Of a stretch of 64,000 nucleotides of DNA, positions 49,001 through 53,513 are shown piece by piece. The notes under the pieces were generated by a model. The model searched no databases. It was not told the origin of the DNA and worked only from the letters and a program-made list of their open reading frames with translations. The DNA comes from Siderastrea radians (Eukaryota > Cnidaria > Anthozoa > Scleractinia > Rhizangiidae): NCBI GenBank assembly GCA_964017195.1, contig OZ024890.1, positions 45,323,926 through 45,387,925 of the forward strand, written 5' to 3'. The stretch's first letter is position 1; every line of letters begins with the position of its first letter. The position numbers were made by a program, and so were the translations under genes.

Positions 49001-51232
49001 TTCCTTCCATTTAAGCGCGCGGTCATTTCAGAAACGATTTCGTGAAACCTTCGGATATCTTCGTACTTTTGGCTTTATTACTCCTTTTAAGGTCTCAGGA
49101 AGGAAAATTTCGGTCCAGTTTGGCTTTATAACGATTTCTTTTTGTGTCAAGATGCGTTTAAACTGCTAAAGCGGAATTATCAAAATTTGGGTTTATTTGA
49201 CCTTTAATGATTTAAAAGCATTTATCTTAGAAGACAGGAGATGTCCCTTTTATTAAGTTATTGTTTAAGCCTGTTGGAATAGACGCCCCATCCCCCCATG
49301 TCTAAGTTAAAGATGCAGAAGGCCTCAGTGCAGTATTCTTTGCAGGATGTGGCTGGAGTACTAAGGGATGTCTTTGAAGGCCTGCGTGAACTACATACAA
49401 ACAACATTTGCCATGGATGTGTACAGCTTCAGAGTGTTTTAGTTGAGAAGGTTGACGGACAGTTTAGAGGAAGGCTAGATTTTTATCCTTTCAGCAGCTC
49501 GGTGAGATTTTTGTCGGTCTATATGAATGAAGATGTGTTGTGCTTGTTGTTTCGATAATACAATGTAGGTGTTGTTGTTGTTGTTGTTGTTGATTTGTTG
49601 TTTATGCTTTATAGAAGTACAAGGACTCGGAGTTTTTCTTTGTCCAACGCTCGGCTTGTTACTTATTAAATATTACATGTTCCACGTTTGTTCTCCGAGC
49701 TCAAGGTTTTTCCCAGCAGTGTACAGGACGCGTATCCTCATGACCCCAGTAAAAATGTCCTAAGCTCGCCACGAGTCTCCTAGCAGCTCAGTGGTTAGAG
49801 CATTCGACCGGCGTTCGGAAGGTCATAGGTTCGATTCCCGTAAGGGATTCAGGATATCTTCTTTGTCCGACGCCGACGCTCACGGCATACTGAATGTGGC
49901 ACCTTTCAGTCTGAGTTAAATTCTACCATCTTTTTTGTTATAAAAAAATCTTTTGTTTGCTCATGTTAAGATAACGAAAAAAGTAACTAGATACCAAAAT
50001 GTGGCGTAAGAATTTTTTCGTGAATTCTTTTGCATCTTTTGTCAGCAATCTAGCAAAGCCCAAGATCTGAAACAGTTTGAAGATTTAGTTGTCAAGGTAG
50101 GTTAAGCATTTGACATTTGTTGTTTTTGAAATGAGGAAAGCTTGTCGGTTATAGCGTTGTTGTCTTTCAGATTAACATCCCAAACAAGGATACTACAACG
50201 ACGTTCTCTCAACTTACAGAGGTATGTATTGGATTGAATTGTTTTGTGAACGTATGAAATTCTCATGACCGACTTTGAGCCTGACTTTTTTTTTAATGCT
50301 GTAGTGATGATACTTTCGTATTAGCACACTTCTTATAGATCGTTTCCTCGACATTCAAACAGCACAGGAAGAAAACAAGAGTGAACAACATTTTGCAGGC
50401 GTGAATTGTCATCTAGACTGCTAGCTCTCCCTTTCTAGATAATCGAGTTGGCCAGCTTTTTTCGTGAGTGAGCGAAGAAGCAAAATGGACTCGGCGAGCC
50501 TGGAAGGAACGAAAGGGTTGAAAGGAGTTCTTCTTTCCTCGGCCCTTTCCAGTGCCATTTACTTCGTACAGACTCGATCTTGTACTCTTAGCTTGATTCT
50601 CAGTACCACATACAGGCCGGGTTCTTACGGTTCAAGGAAATCCTGAGAAGTCGTGCAATTTCAATGTTATATGATTCAGGCCTGTAAATCCTGGGAAATC
50701 AGGTTTTTTTTTAATACTCTTTATTCCCTTTAAACATACAATATACTATATATACAAGTCTGTGTAATCAGGATAGTGAGTTGAAAGCCTGGAAAATTAG
50801 CTTTTTCCGTGAACAGCATGTAAACAACAAATTTCAGGAGTTGAAAGACAAATGTGAAGTTTCAAGGGATGAAAGTAAGGGTACGAACCCTGGAAGTGAG
50901 AACAAAAAAATGAAGCGAGGAGTCACGCAACCAAAGCGTGGTTTTCAGTGAAGAAATGATGGTTTTGTAACGTGTAAGGGTTTGTGCTCACCTTGAAATC
51001 CGTTGAATGTGAAAATAGAACGGCTTTGAAAAGGGCATCTAGGGATTGAAAGTCCCTATTAAAAATGGTTTGTCTTCGTTGTTGGTTGACTGAAAGAACG
51101 TCTCAAAATAGGGACTACCTTTCACACGGAGCTCAGACAACGAGTTGCGGAAATGTGTTTTATTAAATTCTGACATTCTTCTTGATACAGGAACTGAAAC
51201 GACAAGCACAGTACCTGGAAAGGGAATGCTGA
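2034..51232 (+). CDS. STK31: STK31/TDRD8-like Tudor and pseudokinase protein (34 exons, ~930 aa)
   Basis: Exons (all GT-AG, phases agree, sum 2793 nt): 2034-2099, 11758-11804, 12708-12811, 13659-13714, 16356-16406, 16980-17084, 17258-17332, 17973-18125, 18533-18611, 19281-19378, 19724-19749, 20377-20464, 20804-20896, 21615-21658, 23213-23318, 24289-24351, 29491-29613, 30258-30288, 31536-31603, 32486-32575, 33488-33607, 34394-34491, 34942-34975, 35140-35265, 36766-36801, 36924-36992, 37686-37766, 38055-38186, 38408-38521, 44555-44632, 49307-49501, 50046-50096, 50171-50221, 51191-51232. Domain order is a low-complexity head, a Tudor domain (about 92-245), a coiled-coil-like middle (about 280-700) and a kinase-like tail (about 711-930). 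That order is characteristic of STK31, a germline Tudor protein; human STK31 is about 1019 aa. Tudor domains bind symmetrically dimethylated Arg on Piwi-type partners, so a germ-granule role is inferred. Exon 1 and the last exon are the least certain parts. Confidence 0.82.
3076..3272. repeat. Minisatellite, ~22-bp unit, about nine copies
   Basis: Tandem copies of a unit close to ATGTTGTATAYATCAATGT repeat through this stretch with small variants (TATATA versus TATACA, ATGTTCG versus ATGTTG). The open frames across it (repeated Cys-Tyr-Ile) are by-products of the repeat, not a gene. Confidence 0.9.
3386..4449 (-). mobile_element. Penelope-like element, 5'-truncated 3' part with GIY-YIG endonuclease
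   Basis: On the - strand an open frame reads from about 4449 to 3598. It enters with IDPKIAFTIEEE and FLDTLV (end of the reverse transcriptase and thumb region) and continues to a GIY-YIG-type nuclease: VVYKISC, a CADC cysteine pair, YVRETGR, then RRKEHQRN. This order is typical of Penelope-like retroelements, which use the GIY-YIG domain to nick target DNA. The glycine of the usual YVGETGR is Arg here. The frame's first ~50 codons (4590-4450) are not native: they are the antisense of an inverted second copy. The RT core is missing, so the copy is not autonomous. Confidence 0.85.
4450..4946 (+). mobile_element. Inverted second copy of the Penelope-like 3' end
   Basis: This is an almost exact reverse complement of 3386-3884, including the nuclease C-terminus (SCADCCWSYVRETG, then ending in YSILL) and the 3' UTR. 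One visible difference turns a Glu codon into TAA after RRK, and another changes CTTTCAGC to CTTTCGGC. Arms are about 495 bp, separated by about 565 bp of the - strand copy. Such head-to-head partial copies are known for Penelope-like elements. Confidence 0.85.
5345..5713 (-). mobile_element. Fragment of another retroelement polymerase C-terminus (probably Penelope-like)
   Basis: The - strand frame contains NHPLLREKYREPPLISY followed by RRGKSLTDILVKAKL and a Cys pair (CLAC). The PPLISYRR-KSL-D-LV-AKL pattern resembles the RT thumb-to-nuclease linker of Penelope-like elements, but the family differs from the neighbouring copy. No catalytic motif remains. A short + strand frame at 5186-5368, beginning MVDAGNYNSRS, overlaps its end and was not recognised. 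Confidence 0.5.
6366..6576. mobile_element. MITE with TAA target duplication (PIF/Harbinger-like)
   Basis: Inverted ends of about 40 bp begin GGCCCAGTTCAGAC, carry the imperfect repeat CTCATGTGCCGTACCAA and close in the inverted complement. A TAA trinucleotide sits directly outside both ends (6363-6365 and 6577-6579), which fits the 3-bp duplications of the PIF/Harbinger group. No protein is encoded. Confidence 0.65.
7278..7409. repeat. Imperfect foldback repeat
   Basis: GGGGGGTGTACTCCCATGTG and GGATGCTCGTCG on the left mirror CGATGAGCATCC and CACATGGGACTTCCCCCC on the right. It has a MITE-like structure and is nested in the 6121-7868 element. Confidence 0.5.
8356..8426. repeat. Tiny foldback with TAGCCTG termini
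   Basis: TAGCCTGTGTCGCAGAC and its near-perfect inverted partner (GTCTGCGACGCAGGCTA) enclose about 37 bp. The ends resemble those of the elements at 51414-51508 and 53514-54383, suggesting one family of TAGCCTG-ended MITEs. Confidence 0.6.
8963..11395 (+). mobile_element. Decayed non-LTR retrotransposon (LINE, CR1/L2-like)
   Basis: Broken frames give an AP-endonuclease tail near 8978-9270 (GGVVIYVRRN, then IYHPTKSKYPEDD, then LCGGDLN), a linker around 9632-10033 with a GPDGIP-type motif (RPDGIPFWIW), and reverse transcriptase motifs from about 10290: MDFSKVFDSIKHDLL, TQGSASGPYLFN and KYADHS. The second catalytic Asp of the YADD box is His, and several stops and frameshifts separate the pieces, so it is dead. 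It lies in intron 1 in the same orientation as the host gene and ends near AATAAAGACTTATTCTGATG. It is 5'-truncated: no ORF1 was seen. Confidence 0.85.
11758..13714 (+). CDS. STK31: STK31-like exons 2-4, Ser/Pro-rich N-terminal region
   Basis: Three short exons (11758-11804, 12708-12811, 13659-13714) encode residues of about 23-91 rich in Ser, Pro, Asn and Arg, for example NSWGNSDGDPRPSSP, PLKSPVSSSSPWAS and DARPSSPLVMNG. The repeated RPSSP motif and the clean phases (0 to 2, 2 to 1, 1 to 0) tie them together. The region is probably disordered; phosphorylation or arginine modification is possible but not shown. Exon 3 is preceded by a poly-C tract (about 12606-12622). Confidence 0.7.
12191..12400. 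mobile_element. Degenerate piggyBac-like MITE
   Basis: The left end reads TTAA then CCCTTTCAGCACC. The right end, near CCTAAAGGGATAA, is a decayed inverted partner. It resembles the better copies at 32811-33009 and 38710-38919 (CCCTTTCACTCCC termini). Interior identity was not measured. Confidence 0.45.
14086..15967. mobile_element. Non-autonomous Tc1/mariner-like element, 1.88 kb
   Basis: Ends are inverted: CAGTACTGTGCAAAAGTAAT on the left and its complement on the right, each bordered by TA (14084-14085, 15968-15969), as expected for Tc1/mariner insertions. Subterminal stretches are rich in TTCGAA-type words on both sides. No transposase frame was found. The centre holds three diverged tandem copies of a ~200-bp segment. 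Confidence 0.75.
14462..15010. repeat. Three diverged tandem repeats (~190-220 bp) inside the Tc1/mariner-like element
   Basis: The phrases ACAGGAAAATACTCTG near 14488, ACGGGAAAACACTCCG near 14706 and ACAGGAAAATACTCTAC near 14899 each precede a similar run: a GGCNCAATTTNTAATA-like stretch, an ACNATGC word, a TATTTCTCGG-like word and a GCAAACATTAG-like tail. Spacing is about 218 and 193 bp. Function unknown. Confidence 0.65.
16356..18611 (+). CDS. STK31: STK31-like exons 5-9, Tudor domain
   Basis: Exons 16356-16406, 16980-17084, 17258-17332, 17973-18125 and 18533-18611 encode residues about 92-245. Hallmarks of an extended Tudor domain follow in order: FVTHVESPVMFWAQ, a CRNKPL helix region, a DKQWYRCRV strand, and VEVHFVDFGNTEVISL, matching the VxFVDYGNxE signature with the aromatic positions that form the methyl-arginine cage. 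The tail, LHNLTADKVLTVKL, fits the staphylococcal-nuclease-like half seen in germline Tudor proteins. The domain therefore looks able to bind sDMA ligands such as Piwi N-termini; this is family knowledge, not shown here. Confidence 0.88.
19281..24351 (+). CDS. STK31: STK31-like exons 10-16, linker and first coiled coil
   Basis: Exons 19281-19378, 19724-19749, 20377-20464, 20804-20896, 21615-21658, 23213-23318 and 24289-24351 (residues about 245-418). Exon 10 opens VACLVELRDDS and ends in MKRGLVTPTEQ, an end-of-Tudor arrangement. Exons 12-14 are heptad-rich (MVNEMEELRKDNETLRSM, then KQKEKMEQAV, then LELVSKVSDLKKL), and exon 16 is a charged helix (VKDAEKKLQEAQKHLSD). STK31 relatives carry a coiled coil after the Tudor domain. 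The introns here hold a hAT-like element and the left part of the TTAA element. Confidence 0.78.
21803..22701. mobile_element. hAT-like non-autonomous element, 0.9 kb
   Basis: Terminal repeats start CAGGGTTTGACATCT on the left and end in the inverted complement (AGATGTCAAACCCTG) on the right. CAGGG termini are typical of hAT elements. Flanks (TCTTTTAA and TTTTAAAA) only roughly match an 8-bp duplication. Subterminal repeats such as ACTCGCC and CTAGCCC occur on both sides. A smaller mariner-like MITE is nested at 22174-22332. Confidence 0.6.
22174..22332. mobile_element. Tc1/mariner-like MITE nested in the hAT-like element
   Basis: CAGTAGCCCCTCGATTTAAC at the left mirrors TAAATCGAGGTTCCACTG at the right, with TA on both outer sides. 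It is 159 bp with no coding capacity. Confidence 0.75.
25886..25956 (-). tRNA. tRNA-like gene, array copy 1 (reverse)
   Basis: Acceptor GGCTTGT/GCAAGCC, D arm GCTC/GAGC, anticodon stem CTGCA/CGCAG and T arm with GGTTCGAATCC are present. The A box (TAGCTCAATTGG) and B box match Pol III consensus. The loop CCGGTAT would place GGT at the anticodon (Thr) but has C instead of the near-universal T at position 33, and the stems are slightly irregular. It could be a true tRNA, a pseudogene or a SINE head. Confidence 0.6.
26135..26195 (-). pseudogene. tRNA-like array copy 2 (reverse), D-arm deleted
   Basis: It matches the other copies but lacks 10 bp of the D loop and arm, which removes most of the A box. 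It cannot fold as a normal tRNA and should not be well transcribed by Pol III. Confidence 0.85.
26487..26557 (+). tRNA. tRNA-like gene, array copy 3
   Basis: Identical to copy 1. Intact A and B boxes, followed by TGATTTTTTT, a strong Pol III stop signal. Confidence 0.6.
26736..26806 (+). tRNA. tRNA-like gene, array copy 4
   Basis: Identical to copy 1 with the same T-run terminator; 249 bp after copy 3. Confidence 0.6.
26985..27055 (+). tRNA. tRNA-like gene, array copy 5
   Basis: Identical to copy 1. The downstream T-run is shorter here (TGATTTTTTC), which makes the next spacing 248 bp. Confidence 0.6.
27233..27303 (+). tRNA. tRNA-like gene, array copy 6
   Basis: Identical to copy 1 with a T7 terminator. 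Confidence 0.6.
27482..27552 (+). tRNA. tRNA-like gene, array copy 7
   Basis: Identical to copy 1 with a T7 terminator. Confidence 0.6.
27731..27801 (+). tRNA. tRNA-like gene, array copy 8 (C33 changed to T)
   Basis: One base differs: the anticodon loop reads CTGGTAT, so this copy has the canonical T33 before GGT. It is the only copy whose loop obeys the normal tRNA rule, whether by chance or ancestry. Confidence 0.62.
27979..28050 (+). pseudogene. tRNA-like array copy 9, B box damaged
   Basis: The T arm reads GTTCGAAATTCC, with one extra base and a C-to-T change, and the variable loop has G to T. The B box no longer fits GGTTCGANTCC, so this copy is probably inactive. Confidence 0.8.
28229..28299 (+). 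tRNA. tRNA-like gene, array copy 10
   Basis: Identical to copy 1; last copy before the array ends at about 28427. Its downstream spacer contains a small insertion in the ATATATGA hairpin region. Confidence 0.6.
28959..29029. repeat. Near-perfect 71-bp palindrome
   Basis: Arms of 34 bp (AGTTATGGTTCTTTTATGAA and onward to AATAGCCT) are exact inverted copies around a 3-bp centre (AAT). It would extrude as a cruciform or fold as a long RNA hairpin. It lies just outside the right TTAA of the 4.4-kb element. Confidence 0.9.
29491..37766 (+). CDS. STK31: STK31-like exons 17-27, long helical middle
   Basis: Eleven exons (29491-29613, 30258-30288, 31536-31603, 32486-32575, 33488-33607, 34394-34491, 34942-34975, 35140-35265, 36766-36801, 36924-36992, 37686-37766) encode residues about 419-710. 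The sequence is strongly charged and helix-like: QRDQARQELFDTIDLFTQEV, EAYEDWL, SRQDVTEVRKKVNDCTEAI, AKQIADLALTALVAEHKREM, IRRTIKSLRSKLRHRLADKK, YLQLHQSFEEES. No catalytic domain is visible. In STK31 this middle is the coiled-coil, presumably dimerising, region. Introns carry MITEs at 32811-33009, about 33632-33886 and 35669-36481. Confidence 0.8.
32811..33009. mobile_element. piggyBac-like MITE, 199 bp
   Basis: TTAA flanks both sides (32807-32810, 33010-33013). The ends are CACTTTCACTCCCA on the left and CCCTTTCACTCCCA read inward from the right. A related copy in the opposite orientation lies at 38710-38919. Confidence 0.7.
33632..33886. repeat. Foldback repeats with TATAGACAAGAGTG ends and an adjacent AT-rich hairpin
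   Basis: TATAGACAAGAGTGTTTT near 33631 mirrors AACCACTCTTGTCTATA near 33779-33796. Directly after, GAATTTTATTTTCTCGTGG (33834) and its inverted partner (CCACTCGAAAATAAAATTC) form another hairpin. Two adjacent or nested MITEs are likely. Confidence 0.55.
35669..36481. mobile_element. TA-flanked MITE with CCGTATTTTCTCGATTAAAC ends
   Basis: The left end CCGTATTTTCTCGATTAAAC is matched by its inverted complement at the right, both next to TA. AATAAACGC words repeat near both ends. A (GT)n tract (about 36238-36258) lies inside. No transposase seen. A partial relative may lie at about 8875-8912. Confidence 0.7.
38055..51232 (+). CDS. STK31: STK31-like exons 28-34, kinase-like C-terminus (pseudokinase)
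   Basis: Exons 38055-38186, 38408-38521, 44555-44632, 49307-49501, 50046-50096, 50171-50221 and 51191-51232 encode residues about 711-930. The N lobe shows EFAGTPCILKEL (K754 fits the beta-3 Lys; no Gly-rich loop) and QRRAVNFSRFNNPFLVPLQA (helix alpha-C, with Arg at the usual Glu). The catalytic loop reads LHTNNICHGCVQLQSVLVE: HRD has become HGC and the metal-binding Asn is Ser861. LDFY stands where DFG is expected. The C lobe is very short, with DLKQFEDLVVK as a remnant helix, and no activation segment or APE. It ends LKRQAQYLEREC then TGA. Exon 31 could begin at 49307 or 49313, both in frame. The last exon is the weakest call. Confidence 0.75.
38710..38919. mobile_element. piggyBac-like MITE, second copy (inverted)
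   Basis: It starts near CCTTTTACTCCCAAGAGTGCC and ends GACTCTGGGAGTGAAAGGG before TTAA (38920-38923). The interior is the reverse-complement relative of 32811-33009 (for example, the shared ATTCAAATGAAACCTC word). The left TTAA has decayed. Confidence 0.6.
39229..42269. mobile_element. Degenerate ~3-kb inverted-repeat element
   Basis: The left end begins CTAGCCAGGGGGGGGGCTG and contains TACATGATTGCCCCAGTAAA. The right end has the inverted equivalents, TTTACTGGGGCGATCATGTA and CAGCCCCCCCTGGGTCTAG. The inside carries only broken frames, including a short Cys-containing piece near 41005-41045 (CCIAGCQNEAG) that could be a THAP-type remnant. Target duplication is unclear. Confidence 0.5.
42675..44512. 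mobile_element. TTAA-flanked element, 1.84 kb (Kolobok- or piggyBac-like)
   Basis: TTAA lies at 42671-42674 and 44513-44516. The ends are GGGCCCATTACAGTATCT on the left and GGGCCCATTAAAGTATCT inward from the right (one mismatch in 18). The - strand has several linked-looking frames: MATSRSGNADREKP (44209 down), ARKEACKLSLKAAL (around 43850) and ECSRCGQKF (around 43575). They suggest a broken element-encoded protein with a CxxC motif. The right end is only 38 bp from the start of exon 30. Confidence 0.65.
45050..45285 (+). pseudogene. THAP-domain remnant of the TTAA element
   Basis: After MVFCAAMRVK and a stop, the frame resumes SNFKFPEDPELPEEWLKE, another stop, then FNPQNTDSRVCADQFTP. The FKFPEDPEL-EEW and SRVCADQF motifs match the middle of a C2CH THAP DNA-binding domain, with the later Cys and the H replaced by Q. 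Two in-frame stops make it non-functional. Confidence 0.65.
45822..46471. mobile_element. MITE with perfect 8-bp target duplication AAGCAGGT
   Basis: AAGCAGGT occurs at 45814-45821 and 46472-46479. The ends carry a G-run plus TACTCCGGATTTCAAGTGAC on the left, mirrored by GTCACTTGAAATCCAGAGTA and a C-run on the right. The 8-bp duplication fits the hAT group. Nested in the 44772-49203 element. Confidence 0.75.
49567..49593. repeat. (GTT)n microsatellite
   Basis: About eight GTT triplets within the intron between exons 31 and 32. Confidence 0.85.
49615..49920 (+). mobile_element. tRNA-derived SINE-like repeat
   Basis: At 49779-49850 a tRNA-like head has A box (TAGCAGCTCAGTGG), an anticodon-arm-like TTCGA/TCGGA stem, and B box (GGTTCGATTCC), with a degenerate acceptor stem. 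A non-tRNA body follows (TTCTTTGTCCGACGC...). A related body-like phrase, TTTTCTTTGTCCAACGCTCG, lies just upstream near 49635, suggesting a partial second copy. The head is distinct from the array tRNA at 25.9-28.3 kb, but both have an ACCGG loop with C33. Confidence 0.65.
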
Positions 51233-53513
51233 TTTACCGTCACGGAATCACTCTATCGGCAGATTTTGTCCGCTTCAAAGGAGACGTTTTGCTGTTAAAA
51301 AAAAACTTGTCGTTATCCGCCAGTTTGATTTGCTGATGGTTGCTCGAACAATTTGAGTTGAACCATACGTGTAGCCTTGTCTTCTGGAGTGCCACGGCAG
51401 TTAAGCCTTGTTTTAGCCTGCGAACGCAGACGTATTTTCGGCTGTCGTTTTTCTCCGCGTTCGGCGGAGAAAAACGACAGCCGGAAATACGTCTGCGTTC
51501 GCAGGCTAGGCTTGTTTCAACTAGGGTGGCAAGCGCAAGTGTAAGCATAAGTATGGCATAAGGCCCTTTCGTAGCATAAGGTTTCTTTTAGTGAAAACGA
51601 AAGCTGTGCGACCATGTGCAGAATTGTGCAAGTTATAGAAACAAACGCTGTCATTCTTTTAGTCTGGTTTTGTATTTCACTTAACAGAAGGATAAGCCAA
51701 AACTCATGGAAAAGGAACACCTTTTTTTATCCTTGTGCCTTGTGCTTGCGCTTTTGCTCACATTTTGTCAAGTCCGTTTGCATTTTGACTTGAGAGCCTT
51801 CGTGCTTGCACTTCAGCTTCACCTTCTGCCTGTTCGTGCACCGCAATGGAAAAGAAGACTTTCAGAAAGAAACAGATAGCTGGGTGCAGGCTACTGTGTG
51901 CATACAGACAAATAGTCCAATTTCGAATGACCAAGACCACTGGATAAAAGACGGCCTTCTGGACTGTTCTCTCCGTTGGTGATTTATAGCGTGACAAGAA
52001 AAGAATAAGTGACAAAGACGACCAAGTATGTCGTTGTTACAGATCGTATTGAAATATGGTTGTTTTCTTGCTTCCCCGTCGTTCTTCGTTGCAGTTGAGG
52101 ATATTTATGTCGTTAATTTTACTGATGGGCAGAAAGATTATATTCTGCTCTTATGTTGTCGAGTTTCGCTCCAGATATATTGTATTTAGATATTCTAATT
52201 CTGTATTTGATATTTTATTTAAGTTCATTCTATTTTCTTCTGTGGTTTTAGAAACACCATCTGTTTAAATGAGTCACTATTAAACTGTTGTTGCTGTTGA
52301 AATTTTTATTCTAGTTGTAATGTATCAAACACGAGAATAGTTTGTCAGGATTTCTACTTGTCTCTTCTTGTTCCGATTCAATTTCCTCTAATTTTAGATA
52401 AAACTGTAGTTTGTTCCTTCAACTACAAACCCCGCTGTATATTTTAGAAAAAACCCTGCTCGGTACTGAATGGAACGTTCCTGTGGGCCAATTCGTGAAT
52501 GTTTGAGGCGACGTAAATCATTACCCCGTAATCAGGCACATTTTCCCCAAACAAAGGCTTAGTCGAGCAACCAGAGGCTCTTAACATATAGATTCGTGTT
52601 TCCCGTAAAGACAGGTAACGACTGTCGCGAGGAATTCCGAGTTATCTTCTGTAAACGTAGAACTGTAAACAGTGCTCTGGAAAAAGCTACATGTGAGCGT
52701 GCGACACCCACTTGTGTTGTGCAAGTGCGTCGAGGTCACATCACTGTGAACTATTTAGTCTGACAAGCTTTTGTGGATAGGGCTAAGAAATGTTATGAAT
52801 TGGTTGCTTGAATCGTGTTTGCATAATGCATAATGTGGCCAACTAGGGCTTTGTATAGACAGCGTTCGAGAAGGTTAAAACGGAAGGTTCAAACAGAGAA
52901 GGAAAATTCGCCATAATATATGCGCGTTGTTTTGCACAGAATGGCAAAGTAATGAACCTGAATGTATGACTTGCATTCAGAGGCGTTGTTTTTCTCATTA
53001 AATTAAAGCCTATTGTTTCTTGAAAGAGAAAAAAAGAAAAAACAATGAAGTAATTGAATTAAGGCAAGTGCATTCACAGTACCAATTAGTAAGATTTGCT
53101 TATGTTACGGCTCTTTCTTCATTCCGGCGTTTATGTATTTACTCTTCTTTAGCTGTGATGTCACCAGCACCTCAATTTGTTGTTATTGTTGTTGCTTTCA
53201 TGAAAAGAAAATGCGAGAGATCGTGGAAAAAAGTTAAGTTTCACGTTGGTTTCTTTCAGGCGATACGGTAGTCCAATTATGTAATAAAAAAATTAAATCG
53301 GTGACCTAGCCTTTATCTCGACAAATTCACACAACACACGGTTTTATTTATTTACTCTACCTTTATTGCAAGTTCCTTGTTTTACATTGCTGCCAACTAA
53401 AAAGGCTTTATACCTTACTAAACCCTATATATTTAAGCGGCCCGATAACAGGTTTAACTGTCCTGTTTTAGACGATGATTTAAGCTGTTCACACTTAGAT
53501 AGCAAAGTCAAAG
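51233..53513. other. Convergent intergenic region, no gene seen
   Basis: It lies between the 3' ends of the STK31-like and CTHRC1-like genes. I find only short, unsupported open frames, a hairpin MITE (51414-51508) and AT-rich sequence. TTTATT words near 53343 (AATAAA on the - strand) could serve as a poly(A) signal for the CTHRC1-like gene if its 3' UTR spans the inserted element. Confidence 0.5.
51414..51508. mobile_element. Perfect hairpin MITE, 95 bp, with ~9-bp target duplication
   Basis: TAGCCTGCGAACGCAGACGT leads into GGCTGTCGTTTTTCTCCGC, then the same sequence runs back inverted. Flanks GCCTTGTTT and GGCTTGTTT match at 8 of 9 positions. It shares TAGCCTG termini with 53514-54383. Confidence 0.85.

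Larger units (their letters stand above)
44772..49203. mobile_element. TTAA-flanked element, 4.4 kb (Kolobok-like), with THAP remnant and nested insertions
   Basis: TTAA flanks at 44768-44771 and 49204-49207. Ends are AGGTCAAATAAACCAAAATT on the left and the matching inverted end (AGGTCAAATAAACCCAAATT) on the right. It fills nearly all of the intron between exons 30 and 31. It contains a THAP-like stretch (45050-45285), a nested MITE (45822-46471), long G/C runs and a short - strand frame beginning MAEELKPVAFNVEPYQFE (about 48865 down). TTAA duplication plus a THAP domain is the Kolobok pattern as I know it. Confidence 0.62.

Noticed and set aside
49779..49850. Functional tRNA gene
   Set aside because: The acceptor stem is mostly mismatched and a SINE-like body follows; called SINE-like instead.
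50838..50880. Candidate exon ELKDKCEVSRDESK between exons 33 and 34
   Set aside because: It has AG and GT borders but ends in phase 1, which breaks the join to exon 34; kept only as an alternative ending.
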